Assembly: GCA_026387255.1 (NCBI GenBank)
Contig: JAPLMA010000108.1
Span: forward strand, 1 to 24,473
Direction: 5' to 3'
Length of the DNA stretch: 24,473 bases
Source: Candidatus Omnitrophota bacterium
Lineage (GTDB): Bacteria > Omnitrophota > Gorgyraeia > Gygaellales > Profunditerraquicolaceae
Numbering within the stretch: the stretch's first letter is position 1; each line of letters opens with the position of its first letter. Shown in pieces: positions 7,215 through 14,065 of this stretch. The notes beneath the pieces are model-generated. The model was not told where the DNA came from, searched no databases, and saw only the letters and a program-made list of their open reading frames with translations. The position numbers were made by a program, and so were the translations under genes.

Positions 7215-7884
7215 GCTTAGCGGGCCGGATAAACTCCAGAATCATAAAACGAAAAAATCTTAAAGTATCAACAAAAGGATTAATCTGGCTTTTTTCTCCG
7301 GAATAGATAGTCTTAACCGGAATAGACTCAATCTTAAAGCCCAGATGCGCGGCCTTAATCAAAACTTCGGATTCAGTCTCATATTTAGAAGTTGACAGAT
7401 CTATCCTGGACAATAGCTCTTTTTTAGCCAGACGAAATCCACATTGTGTATCAGGAATATGCTGTTTAACAATCAATGAGATAAATTTTGATATCAGAAA
7501 ATTAGTCATCATCCTCAAGACCGGCATTCCTTTAGTCATCCCCATGCGATTTCCCACAATCAGCGCGCTCTGAGAGTTTCGCGCCTTCTGAATAAAAGCC
7601 AAAAGATCATCACAAGAATGCTGGCCATCGCCATCCATACTGATTACGGCATCAAAACCCTGTTGGAGTGCAAAATTATACCCTTTAATTAAGGACGCCC
7701 CTTTACCCATATTCCTCAAGTTAGCCAAGACCTTAGCGCCGCAGGCAGTAGCGATCTTTACTGTATCATCAACTGAACCATCATCAATGATAATCACCTC
7801 TAACCCTAATTTAGTGATCTGATTAATTAAATCAGCAATTGCCCGGGATTCATTATAAGTGGGGATAATTACACAAGTACGCAT
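7207..7884 (-). CDS. family 2 glycosyltransferase (dolichyl/polyprenyl-phosphate sugar transferase-like)
   Basis: GT-A fold glycosyltransferase with the canonical N-terminus MRTCVIIPTYNES, IIDDGSVDDT for nucleotide binding and the DxD region SMDGDGQHS. I start it at the ATG at 7882-7884 (225 residues), which gives a 2-nt gap after the acyltransferase stop and puts the fold's first strand at residue 2; the frame is open to 7920 but those 12 residues look non-native. It resembles DPM1-type enzymes that charge a polyprenyl phosphate or transfer sugars to lipids. No C-terminal membrane anchor is evident. The donor and acceptor cannot be read from the sequence. Its location suggests glycolipid or lipid A decoration. 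Confidence 0.88.
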   Translation of the reverse strand: MRTCVIIPTYNESRAIADLINQITKLGLEVIIIDDGSVDDTVKIATACGAKVLANLRNMGKGASLIKGYNFALQQGFDAVISMDGDGQHSCDDLLAFIQKARNSQSALIVGNRMGMTKGMPVLRMMTNFLISKFISLIVKQHIPDTQCGFRLAKKELLSRIDLSTSKYETESEVLIKAAHLGFKIESIPVKTIYSGEKSQINPFVDTLRFFRFMILEFIRPAKHA

Positions 7885-7886
7885 AT

Positions 7887-8744
7887 TTATTCTACCCAGA
7901 ATCTTCGGAAAACATACCATTGCTCCGGATATTTACGAATATAATCCTGGATAATATTGTTGTAGACGCTAATTAAATCCGCTAAATCTTTTATTTTATC
8001 ACCGCTAGGCGTAAATTCTACTGGTTTCTCTATCCTTAAGGTAAAGCTATTATCCGGATTTCTAAGCATAAATCCCGGAACAATGCTGGCGCCGGTCATT
8101 AAGCTCAAAGCTGCCGGACCTTCAGGAAAATGCGTAGGCTTACCAAAAAAATCTATGATAATCCCTTTTTCGGAAAAATCTCGGTCGCCCACTAAAGCCA
8201 CCATATGATTTTTTCTGATTTCAGCCATACAGCTCCTTACTGCTTTACCCAGCGCAATAACCTTAACCCCTTTTCTATTTCTCTGCGCATCAAAAAAATC
8301 ATTAACCTTTTTATTTTTATGCGGCAAAGCTACTGCCCAAAAAGGATAACCTAATTGCGCAATCACTACCCCGCCAAGCTCCCAATTACCTAAATGCGCG
8401 GTCAAAACAACTACGCCCTTACCTTTAGCTAAAGCCTGATCAAAATAATGCAGATTCTCTAATTTTACGTTTTTATCTATATACTGGTGATTTATTTTTT
8501 CAAAACGAAAGAAATCTACCAGATACTTAGCAAAATTTCGAAACACCATTCTGCTAATTTTACGTAGTTGACGATTAGTTATTTTAGGATAAATGACGCG
8601 CAGGTTAGCTTTTACAAACCGCCGGTCATGAAAGGCAAGAAGATAATATCCTTGAGCTAAAAAAACCGCTAAAAAATAAACTAATCTTAACGGTAAAGCT
8701 AACGCGATAAATTGACCAAAACGATAGATATAATAATTAAACAC
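7887..8744 (-). CDS. LpxL/HtrB-type lipid A (lysophospholipid) acyltransferase
   Basis: A 285-residue member of the LpxL/LpxM/HtrB family. It has an N-terminal hydrophobic anchor (residues about 8-37), the catalytic HxxxxE motif in LTAHLGNWELGG (His117, Glu122), and the later blocks GDRDFSEKGIIIDFFGKPTHFPEGPAALSL and a RRFWVE terminus. The family adds secondary acyl chains to lipid A, or acylates other glycolipids at the cytoplasmic face of the inner membrane. Positioned between two glycosyltransferases, it is likely part of one lipid pathway. The start lies 3 nt after the preceding stop. The acceptor is uncertain. Confidence 0.92.
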   Translation of the reverse strand: MFNYYIYRFGQFIALALPLRLVYFLAVFLAQGYYLLAFHDRRFVKANLRVIYPKITNRQLRKISRMVFRNFAKYLVDFFRFEKINHQYIDKNVKLENLHYFDQALAKGKGVVVLTAHLGNWELGGVVIAQLGYPFWAVALPHKNKKVNDFFDAQRNRKGVKVIALGKAVRSCMAEIRKNHMVALVGDRDFSEKGIIIDFFGKPTHFPEGPAALSLMTGASIVPGFMLRNPDNSFTLRIEKPVEFTPSGDKIKDLADLISVYNNIIQDYIRKYPEQWYVFRRFWVE

Positions 8745-8747
8745 GAT

Positions 8748-9863
8748 TTATAAACTTAAAATAAGCTTGGCAATATCCATACTTGCGCCAGGTTTAGCAA
8801 TTTTTAATCCAGCGGCTCTCAATCGCTCTAATTTTACCTTATTCTTTAGTAAGTCATCAATAACCTGATAAACCTCCTTAGGTTCATCCACCTTAATTGC
8901 GGCTTGCTTTTGAGTCAGGAAATTAGTATTATTTATTTCCTGACCGGGAATTGGTTTAACAATAACCATCGGTAGCCCCATGCTCAAAACCTCCGCAGTT
9001 GTAACCCCTCCGGGCTTAGAGATAATCACCTTAGAAATATGCATTAATTCATGGATATTCTCAACAAAACCAAACAAATGAATCTCTTTCTTGTAATGTT
9101 TTATTTTTCTTTTCAACGAACGCAATAATTTCTTATTCGTCCCGGCAATAATCAACTCCTGAATATCATATTCACTTTTTTCTAATGATTTAACGATCGT
9201 TTTAATCGGGCCTAAGCCCTGGCCGCCTCCCATAATTAATACCACCGGTTTATGTGAATTTAGTTTTAATTTACAGAAAATATCTTCAGTGTTCAACTTC
9301 TGATTAAACTTAGGATCAAATGGAATCCCGTAAGGCTTAATTTTAGAAGCCTTAACTCCTTTGTTCTCCAGGCGTGCTGATACTTCTTCTGAAGGAGTTA
9401 TATAATAATCCACTTCATCATAGACCCAGTAGGAATGCGGGATGTAATCCGTTAATACCGCCACCAGCGGTAAATTAACCCCGTAGGTTTTCTTGTAATC
9501 GGCGACCATCCCACAGGGAAACGCTTGAGTACAAACCACTAAATCCGGATTAAAACTATCAAAAAGTTTTTTGAGTTTTGGCGAATTTGATTTATGGATG
9601 TGCTGTTTAATATTCTCCAGGCCCTTTACAACGCTAGGGTTATCATAAAGATAATCCCAGATCTTAGGTGTGCGCTTAATCACCTCCATATAAATCCGAT
9701 TAATTACTTTTTCTGATATAGGATTAGTATAATTAAAAGCATTAATATTTAAAATCTCAGTATCCGGATGCAACTGTTTAATTGCCATTTCAATAGCCAG
9801 AGTAGCACTACGATGGCCGGAAACTTCAGAGATATACATTAAAATTATACGTTTAGGATGCAT
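8748..9863 (-). CDS. MGDG synthase / UgtP-like diacylglycerol glycosyltransferase (GT28 family)
   Basis: The N-terminal PKRIILMYISEVSGHRSATLAIEMA matches the MGDG-synthase domain. The C-terminal half has GGGQGLG and the donor-binding block SKPGGVTTAEVLSMGLPMVIVKPIPGQE typical of GT28 enzymes (UgtP, MurG, MGD). Such enzymes glycosylate diacylglycerol with UDP-sugars at the membrane. I prefer the ATG at 9861-9863 (371 residues) because the conserved strand follows at once and it clears the upstream stop. A GTG at 9885-9887 with a GGAG four bases before it is a real alternative, giving 379 residues and a 20-nt overlap. The sugar and acceptor are not determinable here. Confidence 0.87.
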   Translation of the reverse strand: MHPKRIILMYISEVSGHRSATLAIEMAIKQLHPDTEILNINAFNYTNPISEKVINRIYMEVIKRTPKIWDYLYDNPSVVKGLENIKQHIHKSNSPKLKKLFDSFNPDLVVCTQAFPCGMVADYKKTYGVNLPLVAVLTDYIPHSYWVYDEVDYYITPSEEVSARLENKGVKASKIKPYGIPFDPKFNQKLNTEDIFCKLKLNSHKPVVLIMGGGQGLGPIKTIVKSLEKSEYDIQELIIAGTNKKLLRSLKRKIKHYKKEIHLFGFVENIHELMHISKVIISKPGGVTTAEVLSMGLPMVIVKPIPGQEINNTNFLTQKQAAIKVDEPKEVYQVIDDLLKNKVKLERLRAAGLKIAKPGASMDIAKLILSL

Positions 9864-9867
9864 AGAA

Positions 9868-11034
9868 TTAAATTTTACCTTCGCCACAAAGCTCCAAGAA
9901 AGTATCTACAACTAGCGGAGAAAACTGCCGGCCGCTTAAATTGCCAATTTCATTAATCACATTCACCTTATTCAAAGCTACCCGATATGGCCGGTCAGTA
10001 CTCATCGCATCAAAAGAATCTGCTACTGTGATAATCGAGGCAATCAAAGGAATTTGATCACCTTTTAAGCCTTCTGGATACCCCCTGCCGTCAAACCGTT
10101 CATGATGATACCTGACTCCCAAAACTGCGCCCTCTAGCTCCTTAATCGACTTTAAGATATTTACTCCGATCATCGGATGTTCATTAATCCGATTACGCTC
10201 ACCCACAGTAAGGCTGCTTCTTTTATTCAAGATATGCTCCGGCACACCGATCTTGCCAATATCGTGCAGGAGACTGGAAATATGTAGATTTTCCAAAAAT
10301 TTACGGTCAAAATTTTTCTTCACCTTTGTTCCCATCCGCTGAGCAATCTGGATACTTAAATTTGTTACCCGGCTAGTATGTCCATGCGTGTAATGGTCCT
10401 TAGCTTCAATAGCCGCGGCCAGGGCGATAGTCGTACGGATAAACAACTGTTGTTTACGATCTAATTCATACTCTAACTCCTTAAACAATTGCGCATTTCT
10501 GATCGCCATGGCGACATTAGAATTGAGCGCGACAAAAAAATCCAGCTCTTCATCAATAAATCTCTTACCACTCTCCTTCTTACCCAACAATAAGAGCCCT
10601 AACAATTCATCCCGGAAATAGCTAGGAATACAAACCACCGCATCCAAAAGTTCCATTTGATAAAGAACCTGAGCCAATTGTTGTTTGGCTTCAGACTTCA
10701 ATTTATCGCCTTTTAAGATCAGTTTTGCTTCACTAAACAATAACGCCTCTCTTCCAAAGATAAAACTACTCTTATGCTCCCTAAAAAAATGGATTAAAAC
10801 ATCATCCTTATCAATACAAACTAAATCCAAAGGAATTTTATTATGCAATGACCCCCGGGAAACCGTAAGTAAATAACCCTGTTTTTCTTTATTAAACAGA
10901 AAGAAACTGGCATGGGCAATCTTAGCTTTATTTACCATCATCCGCACGATCATCTTAATTAAAAGATCCGGATCGTGCACAAAGATCATGTTTCTAGCTG
11001 TGTTCTCTAATTCTTTTTTATAATCAATACTCAT
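9868..11034 (-). CDS. GAF-like sensor plus HD-GYP domain cyclic-di-GMP phosphodiesterase
   Basis: A 388-residue two-domain protein. Residues about 20-180 look like a GAF-type sensor, including VCIPSYFRDELLGLLLLGKKESGKRF and the connecting LNSNVAMAIRNAQLF helix. Residues about 205-388 are a complete HD-GYP domain: HGHTSRV, HD at 257-258 in LLHDIGKIGVP, and HHERFDGRGYP at 310-320 with the diagnostic GYP. All expected metal ligands seem present, so hydrolysis of c-di-GMP is likely. No membrane segment or receiver domain is present. Its ATG follows the HTH gene's stop without a gap, and the downstream glycosyltransferase starts 4 nt after its own stop. Confidence 0.93.
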   Translation of the reverse strand: MSIDYKKELENTARNMIFVHDPDLLIKMIVRMMVNKAKIAHASFFLFNKEKQGYLLTVSRGSLHNKIPLDLVCIDKDDVLIHFFREHKSSFIFGREALLFSEAKLILKGDKLKSEAKQQLAQVLYQMELLDAVVCIPSYFRDELLGLLLLGKKESGKRFIDEELDFFVALNSNVAMAIRNAQLFKELEYELDRKQQLFIRTTIALAAAIEAKDHYTHGHTSRVTNLSIQIAQRMGTKVKKNFDRKFLENLHISSLLHDIGKIGVPEHILNKRSSLTVGERNRINEHPMIGVNILKSIKELEGAVLGVRYHHERFDGRGYPEGLKGDQIPLIASIITVADSFDAMSTDRPYRVALNKVNVINEIGNLSGRQFSPLVVDTFLELCGEGKI

Positions 11035-11256
11035 TTAATTTATAATTTTCCCTTCGAGTCGATTGTTCCGCCCTAAATTAGAATTTGACTTTTGGTGAAT
11101 CCATTTCTCAAGTGATTTTTTATGAAAACGCCAATCCGTACCGATTTTAAATGCCGGAATCTTCCCTTCCCGGGCATATTTATGCACTGTAAGGGGATGT
11201 ATGCTCAAATACTGCGCAACTTCCTTGGCCGTCATAATTTCTTTACTAATAATCAT
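11035..11256 (-). CDS. excisionase-family (MerR-like) helix-turn-helix DNA-binding protein
   Basis: A 73-residue protein whose body MTAKEVAQYLSIHPLTVHKY followed by AREGKIPAFKIGTDWRFHKK is the standard HTH_17/excisionase-type winged HTH. I start it at the ATG at 11254-11256, preceded by GAGGAAGG at good spacing; the frame is open to a TTG at 11268, which overlaps the SD and is unlikely. Many single-domain proteins of this type act as small regulators and not as phage excisionases, and no integrase is nearby. It is the first gene of the envelope operon, behind the promoter at 11385-11413. Autoregulation is possible but not shown. Confidence 0.85.
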   Translation of the reverse strand: MIISKEIMTAKEVAQYLSIHPLTVHKYAREGKIPAFKIGTDWRFHKKSLEKWIHQKSNSNLGRNNRLEGKIIN

Positions 11257-11266
11257 AGCCTTCCTC

Positions 11267-11346
11267 AATGAACACTTAACTTACGAATACGTCAGTATGA
11301 GTAAGTCAATATGTGAATTGATCCCGCCGAATAATTTGAGGCGGGA
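11267..11346 (-). repeat. dispersed ~80-bp double-hairpin repeat, copy 1 (before the HTH gene)
   Basis: Matches 20872-20950 along its whole length with about nine differences and one single-base indel. It comprises a long imperfect hairpin (arms CTTAACTTAC / GTAAGTCAA, outer part ACAC / ATGT) and a second hairpin CCCGCC-11 nt-GGCGGG. It lies inside the predicted 5' UTR of the HTH/HD-GYP operon and ends just before the Shine-Dalgarno. Confidence 0.88.
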
Positions 11347-11384
11347 ACCTACTTTCATTCTCTAACATATCTAGACTAATCTTA

Positions 11385-11413
11385 TATATACTAGAGAAGT
11401 CAGAGGTTGTCAA
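11385..11413 (-). promoter_or_regulatory. sigma70-type promoter of the HTH/HD-GYP/envelope operon, bracketed by an inverted repeat
   Basis: On the minus strand a consensus TTGACA (11408-11413) is followed after exactly 17 bp by TATATA (11385-11390). A perfect 9-bp inverted repeat, TAATCTTAT / ATAAGATTA, occupies 11413-11421 and 11377-11385, overlapping the outer edges of the -35 and -10 boxes. The predicted start near 11378 gives a leader of about 120 nt that contains repeat copy 1. Confidence 0.72.
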
Positions 11414-11418
11414 TAAGA

Positions 11419-11655
11419 TTAACTTTCGTTAATTACGGCGAGAATTTGCCCGATGTTTACAGTATCCCCTTCGCTATACATAATTTCAGAGATTACTCCT
11501 GTACAGGGGCTGGGGAGATTAAAGGTAGATTTATCTGTAGTTAATTCCACCAAATCATCATTCTGATTTACCCTTTCACCATCCTTAAAAAACCAATATG
11601 AAACAATCGCTTTAGTAATCCCCTCACCTAATTCCGGCAAAACAACTTTAATCAT
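11419..11655 (-). CDS. free-standing biotin/lipoyl-attachment domain protein
   Basis: A 78-residue protein that consists of one lipoyl domain and nothing else. It begins MIKVVLPELGEGI (typical 2-oxoacid dehydrogenase E2 start), has the modification hairpin ELTTDKSTFNLPSP with Lys42 as the expected lipoyl-lysine, and ends after the VNIGQILAVI strand. The ATG at 11653-11655 is chosen because GAGG lies at ideal distance; an in-frame GTG two codons earlier is part of that SD. There is no peripheral-subunit-binding or acyltransferase domain, and no frameshifted continuation is visible before the stop at 11419-11421. It sits 24 nt after the lpd gene, so it is probably lipoylated and reoxidised by that enzyme; the partner complex is unknown. 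Confidence 0.85.
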   Translation of the reverse strand: MIKVVLPELGEGITKAIVSYWFFKDGERVNQNDDLVELTTDKSTFNLPSPCTGVISEIMYSEGDTVNIGQILAVINES

Positions 11656-11679
11656 ATCCACCTCATTTTACCGACACAT

Positions 11680-12966
11680 TTAATTTAACGACTCACGTAT
11701 TGATTCTGAAAGCGTCGGATGCGCAAAAATCATATCGCGAACCTGGCTAACCTTTAGATGTGCCCTAACTGCTACGCTCAAAGTAGCAATTAATTCCGTT
11801 GCCTTTGGACCGATGATAGTCGCACCAATTATCTTTTGCTCCGTATCATCACTTATAACCTTTATAAACCCTTCGGTCTCATCCATAATATGCGCCATCC
11901 CGCTCCCAAGAAAATCAAATTTATGCACTTTAATTACCAAACCAGCCTTTAATGCCTGATCTTCGTTCAATCCAACACTAGCAATCTCAGGATCAGTAAA
12001 TATACAGCTAGGAATAACGGCATGATCTGCTTTAAGTTTAAAGCTACTGATCATATTATCAACTGCTCTTTCTCCTTGGTAAGCTGCATAATGAGCCAGC
12101 ATCACTTTGGCTGTACAGTCCCCGGCAGCATAAATATTATCCTGGCTGCTCTTAAGATAATCATCAACCACTATGCTATTGTTTTTTAACTCTATCCCTA
12201 AATTCTCCAAACCCAATCCCTTAGTATTCGGGACGCGCCCGACACAAACTAAGATTTTAGAATAAATCTCTAAATCAAAACTAGATCTATCTACACCCGT
12301 AACTACCTTAATTCCTTTTTTCTTAAAAATAACTTCTATTTTCCTGGATACCTCCCTATCCTCTGTCGGCAAAAGCCGGGACATCTTTTCAGCAATCGTC
12401 ACTTGCGCCCCAAGTATAGAAAATAAACTAGCAAATTCACAGCCAATAACACCTCCGCCGATAATTAACAAAGATTGGGGAATTTCAGTCAAAGACAAAA
12501 TGTCGCTACTTGTAATTACTTTTTCTTGATCAAACGCTAATCCCGGGATAGCCGCAGGCTCGCTTCCTATAGCAATAAGTATAAATTTACTTTTTATTAT
12601 ACCGTCAGCAACCTTTATTTCATTTAAAGAAACAATCTTGGCGTAGGACTTAATAAAATCAATACCCACAAGCCTGCTTTGCATGCCTTGTCCAAGGAGC
12701 TTAACAATTTTATCTTTTCGTTCTTGAATTTTACTAAAATTAATATGCAGATTTTCTAATTCAATTCCAAAGACAGATATTTTTTTTGCCAGTGAATATG
12801 CTTTTGCGGATTGAATTAAAGCCTTAGTAGGGATGCAACCGCGGTTAAGGCAAGTTCCGCCGATTTGATTACCTTCAATAAGACAAACTTTTAAACCTAG
12901 TTTTTTTGCCCTTAAAGCAGCATTAAAACCTGCCCAACCTGCTCCAATGATCGCTAAATCATACAT
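11680..12966 (-). CDS. lpdA: dihydrolipoamide dehydrogenase (E3)
   Basis: FAD-dependent pyridine nucleotide-disulphide oxidoreductase that reoxidises dihydrolipoyl groups with NAD+. From the ATG at 12964-12966 (SD AAGG 8 nt upstream) it has 428 residues. The FAD-binding GAGWAG lies at 8-13, the redox-active pair is Cys39/Cys44 in GGTCLNRGCIPTK, the NAD-binding motif is IIGGGVIGCEFASL, a second FAD block is NIYAAGDCT, and the C-terminal FAHPTLSESIRE supplies the His-Glu dyad. The frame is open to 13023, but that part overlaps mdh and is not conserved-looking. It follows mdh by 22 nt and precedes a lone lipoyl domain. E1/E2 genes are not in the window, so the complex served is open. Confidence 0.92.
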   Translation of the reverse strand: MYDLAIIGAGWAGFNAALRAKKLGLKVCLIEGNQIGGTCLNRGCIPTKALIQSAKAYSLAKKISVFGIELENLHINFSKIQERKDKIVKLLGQGMQSRLVGIDFIKSYAKIVSLNEIKVADGIIKSKFILIAIGSEPAAIPGLAFDQEKVITSSDILSLTEIPQSLLIIGGGVIGCEFASLFSILGAQVTIAEKMSRLLPTEDREVSRKIEVIFKKKGIKVVTGVDRSSFDLEIYSKILVCVGRVPNTKGLGLENLGIELKNNSIVVDDYLKSSQDNIYAAGDCTAKVMLAHYAAYQGERAVDNMISSFKLKADHAVIPSCIFTDPEIASVGLNEDQALKAGLVIKVHKFDFLGSGMAHIMDETEGFIKVISDDTEQKIIGATIIGPKATELIATLSVAVRAHLKVSQVRDMIFAHPTLSESIRESLN

Positions 12967-12988
12967 ACTTTGAGCCTTCATTAGTAGA

Positions 12989-13909
12989 TTAAGCAAATAA
13001 TTGTGTTGTTGTCTGAGCCACAACCGCAGCAGACTTAGCCAGCTGAACTAATTGGACATCTGAAAGATCTAATTCAATAACCTGTTCAATACCATTCTTG
13101 CCTAAACGGCAAGGGACACCAATACAAGAATCTTTAATACCATACTGGCCGTTTAAATAACTGCATAAACCAATAGTGCGTTTTTCATCCTTAACTATCG
13201 TTTTGACGATTGAGGCGATTGCCGCTGAAGGAGCAAAAAAAGCACTACCCGTGCCAAGATTAGCAACAATCTGAGCGCCGCGATTGATCGTACGACTGAC
13301 TAAAGACTCAATTTTCTCATCACTAATAAACTCATCTAAACTTACCCCTTTGACTTTTGTAAAATTAGACAAAGGAAGCATGCCTTCACCATGGGCACCC
13401 ACAACAAGCGCCTCGATATCTGTAGTAGGCAAATGCAATTCTTGCGAAATTAAATTAATAAACCTGGCCGTATCTAAACTAATCCCCATACCAAAAAGCC
13501 GGCTGGGTTTAAAACCAGTAATCTTTAAAGCATAAAAAGTCATAATATCCAAGGGATTAGTGACAATTATAACAATCGCTTCAGGCGCTAATTCTTTAAT
13601 CTTCAAACATACATCTTTTAAAATCCGGGCATTTTTAGCTAATAATTCCTCACGGGTCATTCCGGGTTTACGCGCTAATCCGGCAGTAACCACGACAATA
13701 TCTGAATCTTTGACTTGAGCGATATCATCACTTCCGCCGATACTATAATTACTTTTTAAAAGCGGTCGGGCATCCTCTAAATCCAAAACCTTACCTAAAG
13801 CTAATCCTTTTACTACATCAATCAGCAAAACATCGCCTAAACCATCAGCGGCGATACGCATGGCAGTTAAACTTCCCACATTTCCTGCGCCGATTATAGT
13901 AATTTTCAC
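12989..13909 (-). CDS. mdh: malate dehydrogenase (NAD-dependent, LDH-like type)
   Basis: Interconverts malate and oxaloacetate. The 306-residue protein shows GAGNVGS (7-13) and Asp31 at the end of the second strand, favouring NAD. The substrate-binding arginines are visible as Arg80 and Arg86 in TAGLARKPGMTREELL; an arginine at the first of these positions is the malate- not lactate-type determinant. Arg149 lies in GISLDTARF and the catalytic His173 in GAHGEG. The start is a GTG at 13907-13909 with GGGGA seven bases upstream. It is separated from icd by a 153-bp spacer filled by a long inverted repeat, and followed closely by lpd. Confidence 0.94.
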   Translation of the reverse strand: MKITIIGAGNVGSLTAMRIAADGLGDVLLIDVVKGLALGKVLDLEDARPLLKSNYSIGGSDDIAQVKDSDIVVVTAGLARKPGMTREELLAKNARILKDVCLKIKELAPEAIVIIVTNPLDIMTFYALKITGFKPSRLFGMGISLDTARFINLISQELHLPTTDIEALVVGAHGEGMLPLSNFTKVKGVSLDEFISDEKIESLVSRTINRGAQIVANLGTGSAFFAPSAAIASIVKTIVKDEKRTIGLCSYLNGQYGIKDSCIGVPCRLGKNGIEQVIELDLSDVQLVQLAKSAAVVAQTTTQLFA

Positions 13910-13927
13910 TTTGAATCCCCTTATTAT

Positions 13928-14065
13928 TAAACTCGAAATCCTAAATCCGAAATCCTAAACAAACTCGAAACTCTAAATCTAGAAATTATAACTTTGACTC
14001 TAAACAATATTCGAGTTTCGAATTTCGGGTTTGTTTAGAGTTTAGTGTTTCGGATTTAGAGTTTA
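13928..14065. repeat. long imperfect inverted repeat of telomere-like 7-8-base units, copy 1 (icd-mdh spacer)
   Basis: On the plus strand the left arm is a run of degenerate units such as CTCGAAA, TCCTAAA and TCCGAAA; the right arm is the reverse complement vocabulary (TTTAGAG, TTTCGGG, TTTCGGA). The outermost TAAACTC / GAGTTTA pair perfectly, and about 50 bp pair imperfectly around a centre near 13995. The right end supplies the icd stop codon (14063-14065). A related copy lies at 17963-18089. Confidence 0.85.

Noticed and set aside
11035..11256. Excisionase-type HTH as evidence for a prophage or integrative element.
   Set aside because: No integrase, att-like repeat pair, tRNA or phage gene is near, and the gene is the head of a housekeeping-looking operon. 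The HTH_17 family is common outside mobile elements.
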